Counted from the first letter of the stretch, positions 54,619 through 63,781 are shown. The stretch: DNA of 64,000 nucleotides from Prolixibacteraceae bacterium (GCA_025355875.1 JANXYV010000182.1:58957-122956); one strand, 5' to 3'. The notes: generated from the letters alone by a model not told the origin. Numbers and translations: made by a program.

Positions 54619-56460
54619 TTATTTGTTTCCCGGCAAGTCAGCATTTTTCCCGGCTTCCTGCAATTTCCGGTATTCTTCGCGCGAATCGACCACATAAACA
54701 CTTCCGGGATAATCAGTCAGCATTTTCTTGTACAATTGCATTGCTTCCTCCTTGCGGTTTAGCTTGTTTTGATAGATTCCGGCCAACTGAAAAAGCGCAT
54801 CGTCGGCCAGCATTTCCCAGCTGTGATCCTTGACAATCGATTCAAGCAACGTGGCTGCCTCGGCATATTTGCCCTGTTTTTGAAGAATACCCGCTTTCCG
54901 GAAATCCACATCGTCGATCAGCGAATTGTCAGGATAAAGCTGGCTGATGGAATCAAGGGCTGCCAGAGCATCCGGAAATTTGTTCCTGAACAGATGAAGG
55001 TCGGCACGGGCAAAAATTTTGAGTGGCGTGGCCAGGCTGTCGCTTTCCAGATTTTCACTGATAAAAAGCGATAAATCCATGGCATCGTTGGCAATCAGCT
55101 TCGAAGTGCTGGCCCGGAGCACATCCAGTTGTGCCTTGGCCCAGCTAAAATTGCCCATGTAATAACCTAATTTAGCCCTTTTGAGTTTTGTATCGTCGCC
55201 CAATTGTGAGCTTTTATCACTTTCAATGACCTGTGAATAGCTGATCACCGCTTCCCACAGATCGCCGGAATAAACATACAAATCGGCCAGTTCGGCTTTC
55301 ATCGTCGCTATTTGCATGGGATTGACACCAGGTATCGCAAGTCCGTCAGTCATAAGTTTAATTGCATCGGCTGGCTGATGAAGATAAAAAGCCAGCAAAT
55401 GAGCATATTCTGTCAGGAGTGAGACAGTTTCAGGAGTAATTCCCAATACCTCGAAGGTTTTGGTAAACTGATCCTTCAACCCATTGGCCACGGCAACATC
55501 CTGAATATCTTCCTCAGCAAAACGATCGTATTGCATTTGCATTCGCAGCAGATTGGACAGATTGTAATAGTCCGATTTTTTTCCCTTGCTGATCAGATAA
55601 TCGCATGCCTTCAGTGCTTCTTCATAATTCAAGTTCGAAGCAGACACTTTGGCGAGGGCAAAGATGTTGGCTTCTTCATTCCCTGTTCGTTTATCGAGCG
55701 AGACAGACTGACGGATGGCTGCAGCAAAGTTTTTATCTTGAATGAACAACCAGATCAGCAGCCGGTTGTACAAAATTTGTCCGGGATCTTCCTGAATCCG
55801 TTTCAGGATGTAGTTCTTCATCTGCCGGCTGATTTCCCCATCATTATCGGCTGACAGCACCGACTGAAGGTTACTCTTGACAATTTCGAGGTTGGTTTCT
55901 TTCTGTTTGGCCCACTCGATATATTCCTTCAGCATCAGGTCGTAGTTACGCATATAGTAATAAATGCGCGCCAATTCGTAGTTGTATAACCCTGGGTTTT
56001 GGGCCGATCGTCCTTTGAGATAGACCTTTTCGGCATATTCGTATTCGCGGCGGTTGATAAACTGATTGGCTAAATTGGGATATTCGCCCGGGTTATCCGA
56101 TATTGAGCCAAGTGCTTTTTCATACATTTTTTTCGATTCAGCCTCCTGACCCATTGCCTTTTTGAGGAACCCCCATTGCACATACCAATACGTGTCGGAT
56201 GAGTTGCCACGCAAACCTTTCCTGATTTCCTTTTCCGCTTTTTCGAAATCGGGTATTCCAAGAAGGCAATCAAGATAGATGTTAAAATAGCCTTCGGACC
56301 TGGTGTTGGAATACAGTTGCCCATACAATTCGGCAGCTTTACCAAACTCTTTGTTCTGATAATATTGGCTGGCCAGGTTTGACATGTTTTGCAAGTCTTG
56401 TTTCTGCCCTAAAACGATTACCGGTGCCAGCAAAAACAGCATGCGAAGCAAGATCTTCAT
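54619..56460 (-). CDS. Tetratricopeptide-repeat protein, exported
   Basis: The 613-residue protein begins with a signal peptide (LLFLLAPVIVLGQ). It then has many helix-turn-helix TPR-like units, most evident at the ends: ASQYYQNKEFGKAAELYGQLY, FRKAGILQKQGKYAEAATLLESIV, ALFQLAGIYQNKLNRKEEAMQLYKKML. Bacteroidota have many such periplasmic TPR scaffolds. No catalytic domain is visible. It has a -7 box at 56491-56484 and appears monocistronic. Partner unknown. Confidence 0.85.
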   Translation of the reverse strand: MKILLRMLFLLAPVIVLGQKQDLQNMSNLASQYYQNKEFGKAAELYGQLYSNTRSEGYFNIYLDCLLGIPDFEKAEKEIRKGLRGNSSDTYWYVQWGFLKKAMGQEAESKKMYEKALGSISDNPGEYPNLANQFINRREYEYAEKVYLKGRSAQNPGLYNYELARIYYYMRNYDLMLKEYIEWAKQKETNLEIVKSNLQSVLSADNDGEISRQMKNYILKRIQEDPGQILYNRLLIWLFIQDKNFAAAIRQSVSLDKRTGNEEANIFALAKVSASNLNYEEALKACDYLISKGKKSDYYNLSNLLRMQMQYDRFAEEDIQDVAVANGLKDQFTKTFEVLGITPETVSLLTEYAHLLAFYLHQPADAIKLMTDGLAIPGVNPMQIATMKAELADLYVYSGDLWEAVISYSQVIESDKSSQLGDDTKLKRAKLGYYMGNFSWAKAQLDVLRASTSKLIANDAMDLSLFISENLESDSLATPLKIFARADLHLFRNKFPDALAALDSISQLYPDNSLIDDVDFRKAGILQKQGKYAEAATLLESIVKDHSWEMLADDALFQLAGIYQNKLNRKEEAMQLYKKMLTDYPGSVYVVDSREEYRKLQEAGKNADLPGNK

Positions 56461-56483
56461 AAACCGATTTTTTTATTGAAGTA

Positions 56484-56491
56484 CAAAAATA
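56484..56491 (-). promoter_or_regulatory. -7 promoter box for the TPR gene
   Basis: Minus-strand TATTTTTG lies 24 bases before the TPR-gene ATG. Confidence 0.5.
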
Positions 56492-56575
56492 ACAAACCAA
56501 AGCGTTTCAGGCAGATTCTGCCAACATTTATGAACCCATTTGCCTAAACTGGAACTGAACTTCCAATTTTAAATT

Positions 56576-56583
56576 TAATTTTG
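56576..56583 (+). promoter_or_regulatory. -7 promoter box upstream of lipB
   Basis: TAATTTTG lies 31 bases before the lipB ATG. Confidence 0.5.
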
Positions 56584-56614
56584 GAAAAATTCATGAAGAC
56601 ATCAATTCGATCAA

Positions 56615-57283
56615 ATGGCAAATTTTAACTTCGAAGACCTTGGCTTGAAAGATTACAAGGAATGCTGGGATTATCAGGAAACGATCCATTCTGAAATTGT
56701 GGCCGACAAACTTTCATGGAAAAAGAGCAGCGAAATCAACCGTTTCCTTCTGGTCGAACATCCTCACGTGTATACCTTGGGTAAAAGCGGCGACGAACAC
56801 AACTTGTTAATCAATTCCGACTTTTTGAAAAAAATTGATGCCGTTTACTACAAAATCAACCGGGGCGGAGACATCACCTATCATGGTCCCGGTCAATTGG
56901 TCGGCTATCCGATCATCGATCTGGAAAACTATAAAATTGGGGTAAAAGACTTCATTTTCAAAATGGAGCAAGCCATTATCCTGACTGTCGCTGAATTTGG
57001 GTTGGAAGGTTCGCTGAAAGAGGACGCTACCGGCGTATGGCTCGATGCCGAAATTCCAGCTAAGTCGCGAAAAATATGTGCCATCGGAGTTCGTATCAGC
57101 CGCTTTGTCTCCATGCATGGTTTTGCTTTGAATGTCAACACCGACCTGCGCTATTTCAATTACATCAATCCATGTGGATTTCTAACCTACGGAGTGACTT
57201 CGATCGATAAGGAACTGGGACGAAAAATTGAAATGGAGCAAGTGAAGGAAATTGTGAAGGCAAAGTTCAATGGACTTTTCTAA
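56615..57283 (+). CDS. lipB: Octanoyltransferase LipB
   Basis: LipB transfers octanoate from ACP to lipoyl domains. The 222-residue protein shows VEHPHVYTLGKSG (48-59), RGGDITYHGPGQLVGYPI (83-100), the catalytic Lys153 in SRKICAIGVRISRFVSMHG, and Cys187 in NPCGFLTYGVTS, the acyl-thioester residue. Length is normal. It is divergent from the TPR gene. lipA is not in the window. Confidence 0.97.
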   Translation: MANFNFEDLGLKDYKECWDYQETIHSEIVADKLSWKKSSEINRFLLVEHPHVYTLGKSGDEHNLLINSDFLKKIDAVYYKINRGGDITYHGPGQLVGYPIIDLENYKIGVKDFIFKMEQAIILTVAEFGLEGSLKEDATGVWLDAEIPAKSRKICAIGVRISRFVSMHGFALNVNTDLRYFNYINPCGFLTYGVTSIDKELGRKIEMEQVKEIVKAKFNGLF

Positions 57284-57309
57284 ATTACGAAAAGGCATTC
57301 CAAAATTGC

Positions 57310-57317
57310 TATTTTTG
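57310..57317 (+). promoter_or_regulatory. -7 promoter box upstream of the dicarboxylate symporter gene
   Basis: TATTTTTG lies 28 bases before the TTG start at 57346, which supports that start over the later ATG at 57427. Confidence 0.5.
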
Positions 57318-57345
57318 TGATATCCAATCCTAAAAATCAAAAACT

Positions 57346-58755
57346 TTGACGATCGACACAGCCCAAAACTCAGATCCAAAAATCAAGACTTCAAAAGGAA
57401 AAGTAAAGACCATTTATTTAATCATCATGCTTGGTATGCTTTTCGTTGTGTCGCTCATGACAGTCCTGAATCAATACCATGTGCTCGAAATAAACAAAAC
57501 CCTTCTAATTGTTTCCCGATGGATTGCTCTTCTGATACTTGTTGGTTTTGCCATTCAAAAACGCTCCCTGACAACGTGGATTTTGATCAGCATGATTGTT
57601 GGCGCCGAATTTGGTTTTGATTTTTCGGAAATTTCATTGAATTTGAATGTAGTCAGTCAGATCTTTTTGCGTTTGATTAAAACCATCATTGCGCCATTAC
57701 TTTTCGCCACGATTGTGGTCGGAATTGCAGGTCATTCCAACCTGAAACAGGTTGGACGCATGGGCTGGAAATCGTTGCTGTATTTCGAAATCGTTTCAAC
57801 GGCCGCGCTGGTGATTGGCTTGCTGGTCATTAACATCAGCAAAGCCGGTGTTGGCGTGAAGGTTCCGGAAAGCTTGCTACATTCAGAGATTCCACAGGTA
57901 ACTGTTTTAAAAGGTACAGATGTCATTCTGCACATTTTTCCTGAAAATCTGGCCAAAGCTATTTACGAAGGGCAGGTTCTTCAGATTGTCATTTTCAGTA
58001 TCATTTTTGGGATAGCTGTTGCCATGTTGAAAGACCGGCTGAAACGACCGATGATCGTATTTTGTGAAGCCTTGTCGGAAACGATGTTTAAGTTTACATC
58101 GCTGGTGATGTACTTTGCCCCGTTTGCCGTTTTTGCCGCGATCGCTTACAGCATCGGCCAAATGGGACTCGAAATATTTGTCATTCTTTTTAAATTGCTG
58201 GCCACACTTTATGTTGCCCTGATCATTTTTCTGGCCGGTGTTTTGCTGCCAATCGCCCTGGCCTTAAAAATTCCGGTTAGAAAATTCATCATGGCCATCT
58301 CCGAACCGGTTGCCATTGCATTCGCCACCACAAGTTCCGAATCGGCGCTTCCGGTGGCCATGGAACGGATGGAAGAATTTGGAATTCCCCGAAAGATTGT
58401 CGCTTTTGTAATGCCTACCGGATACAGTTTTAACCTCGACGGAACCACTTTGTACCTTTCGCTCGCCACCATTTTCGTGGCTCAAATCAGCGGGATCGAC
58501 CTTTCGTTCGACCGGCAACTGCTGATTGTTTTCACACTGATGCTTACCAGCAAAGGCGTGGCTGCAGTCCCACGAGCTTCGTTAGTCTTGCTGTTCGCAA
58601 CGGCAAACAGTTTCGGTTTGCCGGTTTGGCCGGTGTATATTATCCTTGGGATTGACGTGTTAATGGATATGGCACGAACTTCGGTAAATGTGATCGGGAA
58701 TTGCCTGGCAACGGTTGTGATAGCCCGCTGGGAGAATGAATATCCGATCAGATGA
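57346..58755 (+). CDS. Dicarboxylate/amino acid:cation symporter (DAACS family)
   Basis: The protein (469 residues from TTG 57346) fits GltP/DctA-type carriers: AEFGFDFSEISLNLNVVSQIFLRLIKTIIAPLLFATIVVGIAG, the serine-rich AFATTSSESALPVAM re-entrant loop, GYSFNLDGTTLYLSLATIFVAQ (with the NMDGT-like NLDGT), and the C-terminal IDVLMDMARTSVNVIGNCLATVVIARWE. The N-terminus has two extra hydrophobic stretches before the usual start. The upstream -7 box makes the TTG start credible; ATG 57427 would remove the first 27 residues. Substrate among C4 acids, glutamate and aspartate is open. Confidence 0.9.
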   Translation: MTIDTAQNSDPKIKTSKGKVKTIYLIIMLGMLFVVSLMTVLNQYHVLEINKTLLIVSRWIALLILVGFAIQKRSLTTWILISMIVGAEFGFDFSEISLNLNVVSQIFLRLIKTIIAPLLFATIVVGIAGHSNLKQVGRMGWKSLLYFEIVSTAALVIGLLVINISKAGVGVKVPESLLHSEIPQVTVLKGTDVILHIFPENLAKAIYEGQVLQIVIFSIIFGIAVAMLKDRLKRPMIVFCEALSETMFKFTSLVMYFAPFAVFAAIAYSIGQMGLEIFVILFKLLATLYVALIIFLAGVLLPIALALKIPVRKFIMAISEPVAIAFATTSSESALPVAMERMEEFGIPRKIVAFVMPTGYSFNLDGTTLYLSLATIFVAQISGIDLSFDRQLLIVFTLMLTSKGVAAVPRASLVLLFATANSFGLPVWPVYIILGIDVLMDMARTSVNVIGNCLATVVIARWENEYPIR

Positions 58756-58855
58756 AAACTGCGATTTGTTAATAGCTGACAAATGCTGCTTTTTTTATTC
58801 CTGAAAGATATCTACTTTTAACTACTGAAACAAATCAACTGAAACACGAAATACT

Positions 58856-60295
58856 ATGGCATCAAACAGACGTGATTTTCTTCGGAATACCATTTTGGGA
58901 ACCGGAGTTCTGGCAACAGGATTTGCCAGTCAGGCCAGCGCACTGGGCTCTGAACCCAACAAATCGAAAGGTGAAAAGAACCATTCCCAACGTTTCAATA
59001 TGAGCGGGTATGGCGCTCCAAAACTGGATAAGGTCAGGATTGGGTTTATCGGACTGGGAATGCGTGGCCCGGGAGCTGTCGAACGCATGTCGCACATCGA
59101 AGGCGTCGAAATCGTCGGTTTGTGCGACCAGTATCCCGATCGGGTTGAAAAAATGCAGGTTTTGCTCGAAAAGAAGGGACTTCCACGCGCCAAATCCTAT
59201 TCAGGGAGCAAAGAAGCCTGGAAGAAGATGTGCGAGAATCCGGATATCGATCTGATTTACATTACTTCTCCATGGTCGTGGCACACGCCTATGGCGGTTT
59301 ATGCGATGGAGCATGGCAAACATGCTGCAACCGAGGTTCCGGCGGCTAAAACGATCGATGAATGCTGGCAGTTGGTGGAAACTTCTGAAAGGACCAAAAA
59401 GCATTGTATGATGCTCGAAAACTGCTGCTACGATTTCTTCGAATTACTCACCCTGAATATGGCGCGTCAGGGATCGTTCGGCGAGATTGTTCATGGCGAA
59501 GGCGCATACATCCACAACCTTCGGGAGCTGAATTTCAAAAAAGATGGTGGTTATGCCGAAATGTGGCGACTGAAAGAAAACCAGCACCGCAACGGAAATC
59601 TTTATCCGACTCATGGTTTGGGGCCAATTTGTCAGGTGATGAACATCAATCGCGGCGACCGGATGGATTACCTCACTTCCATGTCGTCCGTCGATTTCCA
59701 GATGGCTGCTATTGCGAAAGATCTTGCCGCAAAAGACAGTTTCTACTCAGAATTCGCGACTCAGCCTTATCGGGGAAATATGAACACGACCACCATCCGG
59801 ACCGCCAATGGACGAACCATCATAGTTCAGCATGATGTGACCAGCGAAAGGCCATACTCACGCATCCACCTGGTGAGCGGAACCAAAGGTGTGGCCTGCA
59901 AATGGCCTGATCCTGCCCGTATCTCCTTTACAGACGAATGGCTGAAAGTGGAGGAAATGAAAAAACTGGAAGAACAGTATACTCCTGAAATCGTAAAGAA
60001 AATTGGGGAGATGGCCAAAAAGGTAGGCGGACATGGTGGAATGGATTTCATGATGGACTGGCGACTGATCGATTGCCTGCGCAACGGACTTCCGCTCGAC
60101 GAAGATGTTTATGATGCCGCTTTGTGGAGCTCGATTGCTCCGTTGAGTGAAAAATCGGTTGCCAACCGCTCAAATTCTATGGATGTCCCTGATTTCACTT
60201 GCGGATCCTGGAGAACCAATGCTCCAGTTGAATTGACCTTGAAAGGTGGAGGAACGACCGGGGTCAAAGAGTTGAAAAATACGATGTCGGAATAG
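58856..60295 (+). CDS. Gfo/Idh/MocA family oxidoreductase, GH109-like, Tat signal
   Basis: The 479-residue protein has a Tat signal (SNRRDFLRNTILGTGVLATGF) and a Rossmann domain with RIGFIGLGMRG (61-71), then PWSWHTPMAVYAMEHGKHAATEVPAAKTIDECW. Together with YPTHGLGPICQVMNINRGD this matches GH109 alpha-N-acetylgalactosaminidases, which keep NAD bound and hydrolyse by a redox-elimination mechanism. Not every relative has that activity, so the GH109 reading is an inference from motif similarity. It is probably periplasmic and monocistronic, ending in a strong hairpin. Confidence 0.88.
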   Translation: MASNRRDFLRNTILGTGVLATGFASQASALGSEPNKSKGEKNHSQRFNMSGYGAPKLDKVRIGFIGLGMRGPGAVERMSHIEGVEIVGLCDQYPDRVEKMQVLLEKKGLPRAKSYSGSKEAWKKMCENPDIDLIYITSPWSWHTPMAVYAMEHGKHAATEVPAAKTIDECWQLVETSERTKKHCMMLENCCYDFFELLTLNMARQGSFGEIVHGEGAYIHNLRELNFKKDGGYAEMWRLKENQHRNGNLYPTHGLGPICQVMNINRGDRMDYLTSMSSVDFQMAAIAKDLAAKDSFYSEFATQPYRGNMNTTTIRTANGRTIIVQHDVTSERPYSRIHLVSGTKGVACKWPDPARISFTDEWLKVEEMKKLEEQYTPEIVKKIGEMAKKVGGHGGMDFMMDWRLIDCLRNGLPLDEDVYDAALWSSIAPLSEKSVANRSNSMDVPDFTCGSWRTNAPVELTLKGGGTTGVKELKNTMSE

Positions 60296-60307
60296 GAGTT
60301 AGAAACG

Positions 60308-60346
60308 AATCATCCGGACAGGTTTTTAAAGTCTGTCCGGATGATT
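60308..60346. terminator. Bidirectional hairpin between the GH109-like and DUF11 genes
   Basis: A perfect 14-bp inverted repeat (arms 60308-60321 and 60333-60346, 11-base loop) lies between convergent stops. Confidence 0.75.
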
Positions 60347-60375
60347 ATATTTCCAATGAAACGAATTCTGAAAGT

Positions 60376-61437
60376 CTATTTTTCAAGCAACCCATCAGTA
60401 ACCCATTGACTCAGAAGTGCAAGATCCGAAGCCGATAATTTAGTTCCGCCATTTGGCATAAACCCTCCGGAACCTTGTGCACGGCCCGTGCGGTCAATAA
60501 TTGCGTTGATATTGCTCTTGGTAGTAGCATAAACATCCCAATGATTGGGTTGAGATCCTCCTGCAACGTGACAAGGTGTACATGAAGTTGTGAGCAAAGG
60601 TTTAATATCCTTATCGTAAGTTACCTTCGCCGTAACTGCCGGAACCGGAACCGTGGTAGTGGTTGCAGTATTGTTTGCGGTGTTTGAATCAGCTTCTGTT
60701 CCGGTTACTGTTGCAGTATTGGCATAGGATCCCGAGGCATTTACTTTGGCCACGACCGACATATCTATACTTGCACCACCAGCCAATTTGCCGATCGTCC
60801 AGGTAGGAGCAGTCCAGCTTCCTGCTGAAGGAGTCGCACTTACGAAAGTATAACCCGATGGGAGTGAATTGCTGACAGTAACACCAGACGCTTCAATCGT
60901 ACCATTATTCTTGACTGTAATTTTGAAAGTAACATCGGTACCAACCACCGGCGCGGAATTATTGACGGTTTGGGTCAGCGCAAGGTCAACTTTTGGATTT
61001 ACCGGAACAACGGTCACCAAGGCTGAGTTATTCAAGGTGCTTGGATCAGTTTCTGACCCGAGAATTGAAACTGAATGCGGATATATTCCGGTTGGAAGCA
61101 CAGTTACGACCATAGTCAATGTTGCGGTGGCTCCAATCTTTAACGATCCAATTGTCCATGCCCTGTTGCCGACGGTTCCAATTGTAGCAGTTGAACTTAC
61201 CAGCATATAACCGGTAGGAAGGTTATCAGTCACATCAACTCCGGTTGCATCGCCCGGACCGTTGTTTTTGGCCACAATAGTAAAGGTAATGTTGGTACCG
61301 ATCACCGGCGTAAGATTGTCAACAGTTTCTGTCACCATTAAATCAGCATCAGCCACAACGGCGTCTTTTTTACATGAATAATAAAACAGGAATGTTCCAC
61401 AGACGAGCAAAGAAAGGAGTTTTGTTTTCATACGCAT
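60376..61437 (-). CDS. Lipoprotein with two DUF11 repeats and a C-terminal cytochrome c-like domain
   Basis: The 353-residue protein has a lipobox-like Cys22 (FYYSC). Two tandem DUF11 repeats follow (about 31-145 and 148-262, each starting VDL/ADL and ending in an ALVTV- or TATTT-type strand). The C-terminal domain has one heme c motif CTPCH (286-290) and a possible axial Met327 in GGFMPNGG. DUF11 is a beta-sandwich typical of large surface proteins, so joining it to a single-heme cytochrome in a short lipoprotein is unusual. It could be a surface electron carrier. ATG 61431 is an alternative start. Confidence 0.75.
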   Translation of the reverse strand: MRMKTKLLSLLVCGTFLFYYSCKKDAVVADADLMVTETVDNLTPVIGTNITFTIVAKNNGPGDATGVDVTDNLPTGYMLVSSTATIGTVGNRAWTIGSLKIGATATLTMVVTVLPTGIYPHSVSILGSETDPSTLNNSALVTVVPVNPKVDLALTQTVNNSAPVVGTDVTFKITVKNNGTIEASGVTVSNSLPSGYTFVSATPSAGSWTAPTWTIGKLAGGASIDMSVVAKVNASGSYANTATVTGTEADSNTANNTATTTTVPVPAVTAKVTYDKDIKPLLTTSCTPCHVAGGSQPNHWDVYATTKSNINAIIDRTGRAQGSGGFMPNGGTKLSASDLALLSQWVTDGLLEK

Positions 61438-61589
61438 ATCTTATAAAGTTTTCTGCTACCATCTTGGTTCTGAAAAAATCAGAACTAATGAAAGAGAAAC
61501 AAGTTTGACATTAAAAAGTTCAGGGGAAAAATGATTGAACTTAGGTACAATCATTTTTCCCCTGAATGTTGTTTTTGCTTGCTCCTTTC

Positions 61590-62297
61590 CTAATTGGCGC
61601 TCTTCACTTTTCCTGATCCGGAAATTGCCGAATCGATCATCGGATTGCCCTTGTAATTTACATTTCCAGAGCCTGAAACCCGAACGTGCAGATTGTTGTT
61701 GGCTCCAACACTCACATTTCCAGAACCTGAAACTCGCACTGTTACACTGTCGGCACTGAAATTTAAAGCTTTCAGGTTTCCACTTCCCGAAATATTAATC
61801 GTCAGATCCTTTGCCGGGCTTTTTCCGGCCAACGAAATATTGCCGGATCCTGAAATGGTTGATTTCACCTCCTCCGCTTTGAGGTCAGATAACTTAATGT
61901 TTCCACTGCCACTTAATCCAAGGTCAAGTTTTCTGGTTTTGATTTCTTCCTCAGCACTAATATTACCCGAACCGGAAACGACCAGGCCATCGATTTTAAG
62001 TACGGTTATGTTTATGTTGATTTCGCCGGGCTGAAAGGAATTCCAGAAATAATCTTTGTTGTGAAACCGGATAATTAATTCGCCATCTTTTACTTCGGTA
62101 AGGATTTCTTCGAGGGTGGAAGATTTCGCTTCAATCGTCAGGTTCTGTGGTTCGCCTTGCCTGAGATGCACGTTACCGCTGATCCGTAATGATATTGAAT
62201 GAAAGGGTTCAACTTTTCGGGTTTTTTCTTCAGCCTGAACGTGGAATCCAATGAGTGTACACACTACTAAACTGAATGCTGCTAGTTTTGTTTTCAT
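61590..62297 (-). CDS. GIN (DUF2807) domain exported protein
   Basis: The 235-residue protein has a signal peptide (about 1-22). The GIN/DUF2807 repeat pattern runs through the rest: GSGNIS, GSGNIKLSD, GSGNISLAG, GSGNLKALN, GSGNVSVGA and GSGNVNYKG, forming a right-handed beta-helix. Such proteins are called putative auto-transporter adhesins, but the name is loose; their function is unknown. It ends GSGKVKSAN. It lies upstream of no obvious partner. Confidence 0.85.
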   Translation of the reverse strand: MKTKLAAFSLVVCTLIGFHVQAEEKTRKVEPFHSISLRISGNVHLRQGEPQNLTIEAKSSTLEEILTEVKDGELIIRFHNKDYFWNSFQPGEININITVLKIDGLVVSGSGNISAEEEIKTRKLDLGLSGSGNIKLSDLKAEEVKSTISGSGNISLAGKSPAKDLTINISGSGNLKALNFSADSVTVRVSGSGNVSVGANNNLHVRVSGSGNVNYKGNPMIDSAISGSGKVKSAN

Positions 62298-62408
62298 TTG
62301 CCTTCTGTTAAATGATTAGTTTTTTTATCCTGAATGATCATATAGACGGCAAATTATTCAGGAAGTTGCATGATGGCAAAAAAATGTTCAGTTGCCAGTA
62401 ACAGTTAC

Positions 62409-62444
62409 CAGTCGCAGAGCCTGTTTTACTTTACACTGCGACTG
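62409..62444. terminator. Inverted repeat downstream of rimM
   Basis: CAGTCGCAG (62409-62417) and CTGCGACTG (62436-62444) form a 9-bp stem 15 bases after the rimM stop; there is no T run, so this is a weak terminator candidate. Confidence 0.4.
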
Positions 62445-62458
62445 ATTACTGTGACTTT

Positions 62459-62998
62459 TTATTCCTCATCCAGATCAAACAATCCATCAGGAATTCGCAA
62501 TTCGATTTCACGTTTTTCTTCGTCCAGGCGGACGATCAGATCCTCATTCAATGGCACCATGGCTTCTTTTCCCTGATATTCAACAGAGAGCAAAACGTTT
62601 CCGGAGAAATCGTTCACCTCGGTTATTTCACCGATCCGACCAAGCGTTTCATCGAACAACTGAAACCCGACCAGAGCATGGGCGCTCATTTCATCTTCAA
62701 ACTCAATCAAATCGTCGTTGTCAATATAAACCGATAATCCACAGAGATCTTTGGCTTTTTTGTCAGTATCGACCCACAAGAGTTGTGCGATGACCGCTTC
62801 TCCGGATTTAAATCGCAAACCTTTTTCATCAATAAAAAAAGGAACAAGCAGATGGTCAATTTCGAGAAATAAAGTTGAACATTCTTCCAGTGTTTCGTAG
62901 TATTCTTCCTGAAACCGGATGACCAGTTCGCCATGAATGCCATGCGGTTTCTGAACAAATCCGACTTTGATGCAATTGTTTTTGAGGATAGTTTCCAT
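62459..62998 (-). CDS. rimM: Ribosome maturation factor RimM
   Basis: RimM assists 30S head assembly and binds S19. The 179-residue protein has the N-terminal RimM beta-barrel (IKVGFVQKPHGIHGELVIRF) and the PRC-barrel (about 95-170: DDLIEFEDEMSAHALVGFQLFD, GRIGEITEVNDFSGNVLLSVEYQGKEAMVPLN). The motif GLFDLDEE ends the chain, typical of Bacteroidota. In many bacteria rpsP and rimM are adjacent in one operon; here they share order but are split by a hairpin and a repeat. trmD does not follow. Confidence 0.95.
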   Translation of the reverse strand: METILKNNCIKVGFVQKPHGIHGELVIRFQEEYYETLEECSTLFLEIDHLLVPFFIDEKGLRFKSGEAVIAQLLWVDTDKKAKDLCGLSVYIDNDDLIEFEDEMSAHALVGFQLFDETLGRIGEITEVNDFSGNVLLSVEYQGKEAMVPLNEDLIVRLDEEKREIELRIPDGLFDLDEE

Positions 62999-63013
62999 TG
63001 GGGTAAAAATAGA

Positions 63014-63043
63014 AAAAAGCGAAAGATTTCTCTATCGCTTTTT
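63014..63043 (-). terminator. Hairpin with T run just upstream of rimM
   Basis: AAAAAGCGA (63014-63022) pairs perfectly with TCGCTTTTT (63035-63043). On the minus strand it ends in T residues 16 bases before the rimM ATG. It may terminate rpsP transcripts or act as an attenuator before rimM. Confidence 0.7.
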
Positions 63044-63078
63044 ATTTGGTCTGTTTTGTCTTGATTAAACTCACCTCT

Positions 63079-63153
63079 GTCATCCTGAATTTATTTCAGG
63101 ATCGTTTCGGGGTCTAATCCTATTTAGGGATGCCGAAACAAGTTCGGCATGAC
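63079..63153. repeat. Short palindromic repeat element (double hairpin) between rpsP and rimM
   Basis: The 75-bp unit begins GTCATCCTGAA and ends TTCGGCATGAC. One hairpin (CCTGAA...TTCAGG) lies at 63083-63100 and another (GCCGAA...TTCGGC) at 63132-63148. It is the kind of mobile palindromic repeat found scattered through Bacteroidota chromosomes. It ends 13 bases from the rpsP stop. Confidence 0.65.
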
Positions 63154-63166
63154 TCAATGCAAAGAT

Positions 63167-63706
63167 TTAACCTTCTGCTTCTTCAGGTGCAGTTACTTCT
63201 TCAACAACAGGAGCAGGAGCTGAGGCAGCCCTTGCGGCAGCGGCAGCATCGGCATTGCGCTTGGCAATGGCATTGGCGCGTTCGGCATTCTTTTTGGTTT
63301 CCATGGCGAACTGTGCTTTCTTCGATGAATCTGCACTAACAACAAGACCATCTTTTTTAGCCTGAACCTTGTTTGCTTTTTCGGCCACCCAGGCTGCGAA
63401 TTTAGCTTCAGCTTCTTCAGCCGTAAATGCGCCTTTGGCTACACCACCCAGAAGGTGTTTCTTGTACATTACTCCCTTGTAAGATAAAATAGCTCTTACG
63501 GTGTCGGTTGGTTGAGCGCCATTGTTAAGCCAAGTTAAGGCTTTGTCAAAATCGAGATCGATTGTAGCAGGGTTTGTGTTTGGATTATACGATCCAATAC
63601 GCTCTACATTTTTACCATCCCGTGGTGCTCTGCTATCAGCTATCACAATGTGATAGTAAGCAAACCTTTTGCGACCATGTCGCTGCAATCTGATTTTTGC
63701 TGGCAT
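63167..63706 (-). CDS. rpsP: 30S ribosomal protein S16
   Basis: The first ~80 residues are a standard S16 ([59 protein letters not shown]). The remaining ~100 residues are a charged, alanine-rich extension ([21 protein letters not shown] to a tail of Ala, Pro and Glu), as is common in Bacteroidota. Start is the ATG at 63706, after the -33/-7 pair; an in-frame extension to 63838 would cover the promoter. A palindromic repeat follows the stop. Confidence 0.96.
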   Translation of the reverse strand: MPAKIRLQRHGRKRFAYYHIVIADSRAPRDGKNVERIGSYNPNTNPATIDLDFDKALTWLNNGAQPTDTVRAILSYKGVMYKKHLLGGVAKGAFTAEEAEAKFAAWVAEKANKVQAKKDGLVVSADSSKKAQFAMETKKNAERANAIAKRNADAAAAARAASAPAPVVEEVTAPEEAEG

Positions 63707-63751
63707 TTTGCTTGATTTTAATTGATAAACAGTTATAAAAAATTTGTGGCG

Positions 63752-63781
63752 CAAAGATAAAACATTAATCCTGAATTCAAA
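63752..63781 (-). promoter_or_regulatory. Promoter of rpsP
   Basis: Minus-strand TTTG (63781-63778) and TATCTTTG (63759-63752) are 18 bases apart, a good -33/-7 pair 45 bases before the rpsP ATG. Confidence 0.7.

Noticed and set aside
59404..59835. 143-codon frame inside the GH109-like gene in another frame
   Set aside because: Shadow of a strong coding gene; no independent signals.
61590..62100. Repeated GSGN-coding segments as possible DNA repeats
   Set aside because: They are the protein-level repeat of the GIN beta-helix, not a nucleotide repeat array.
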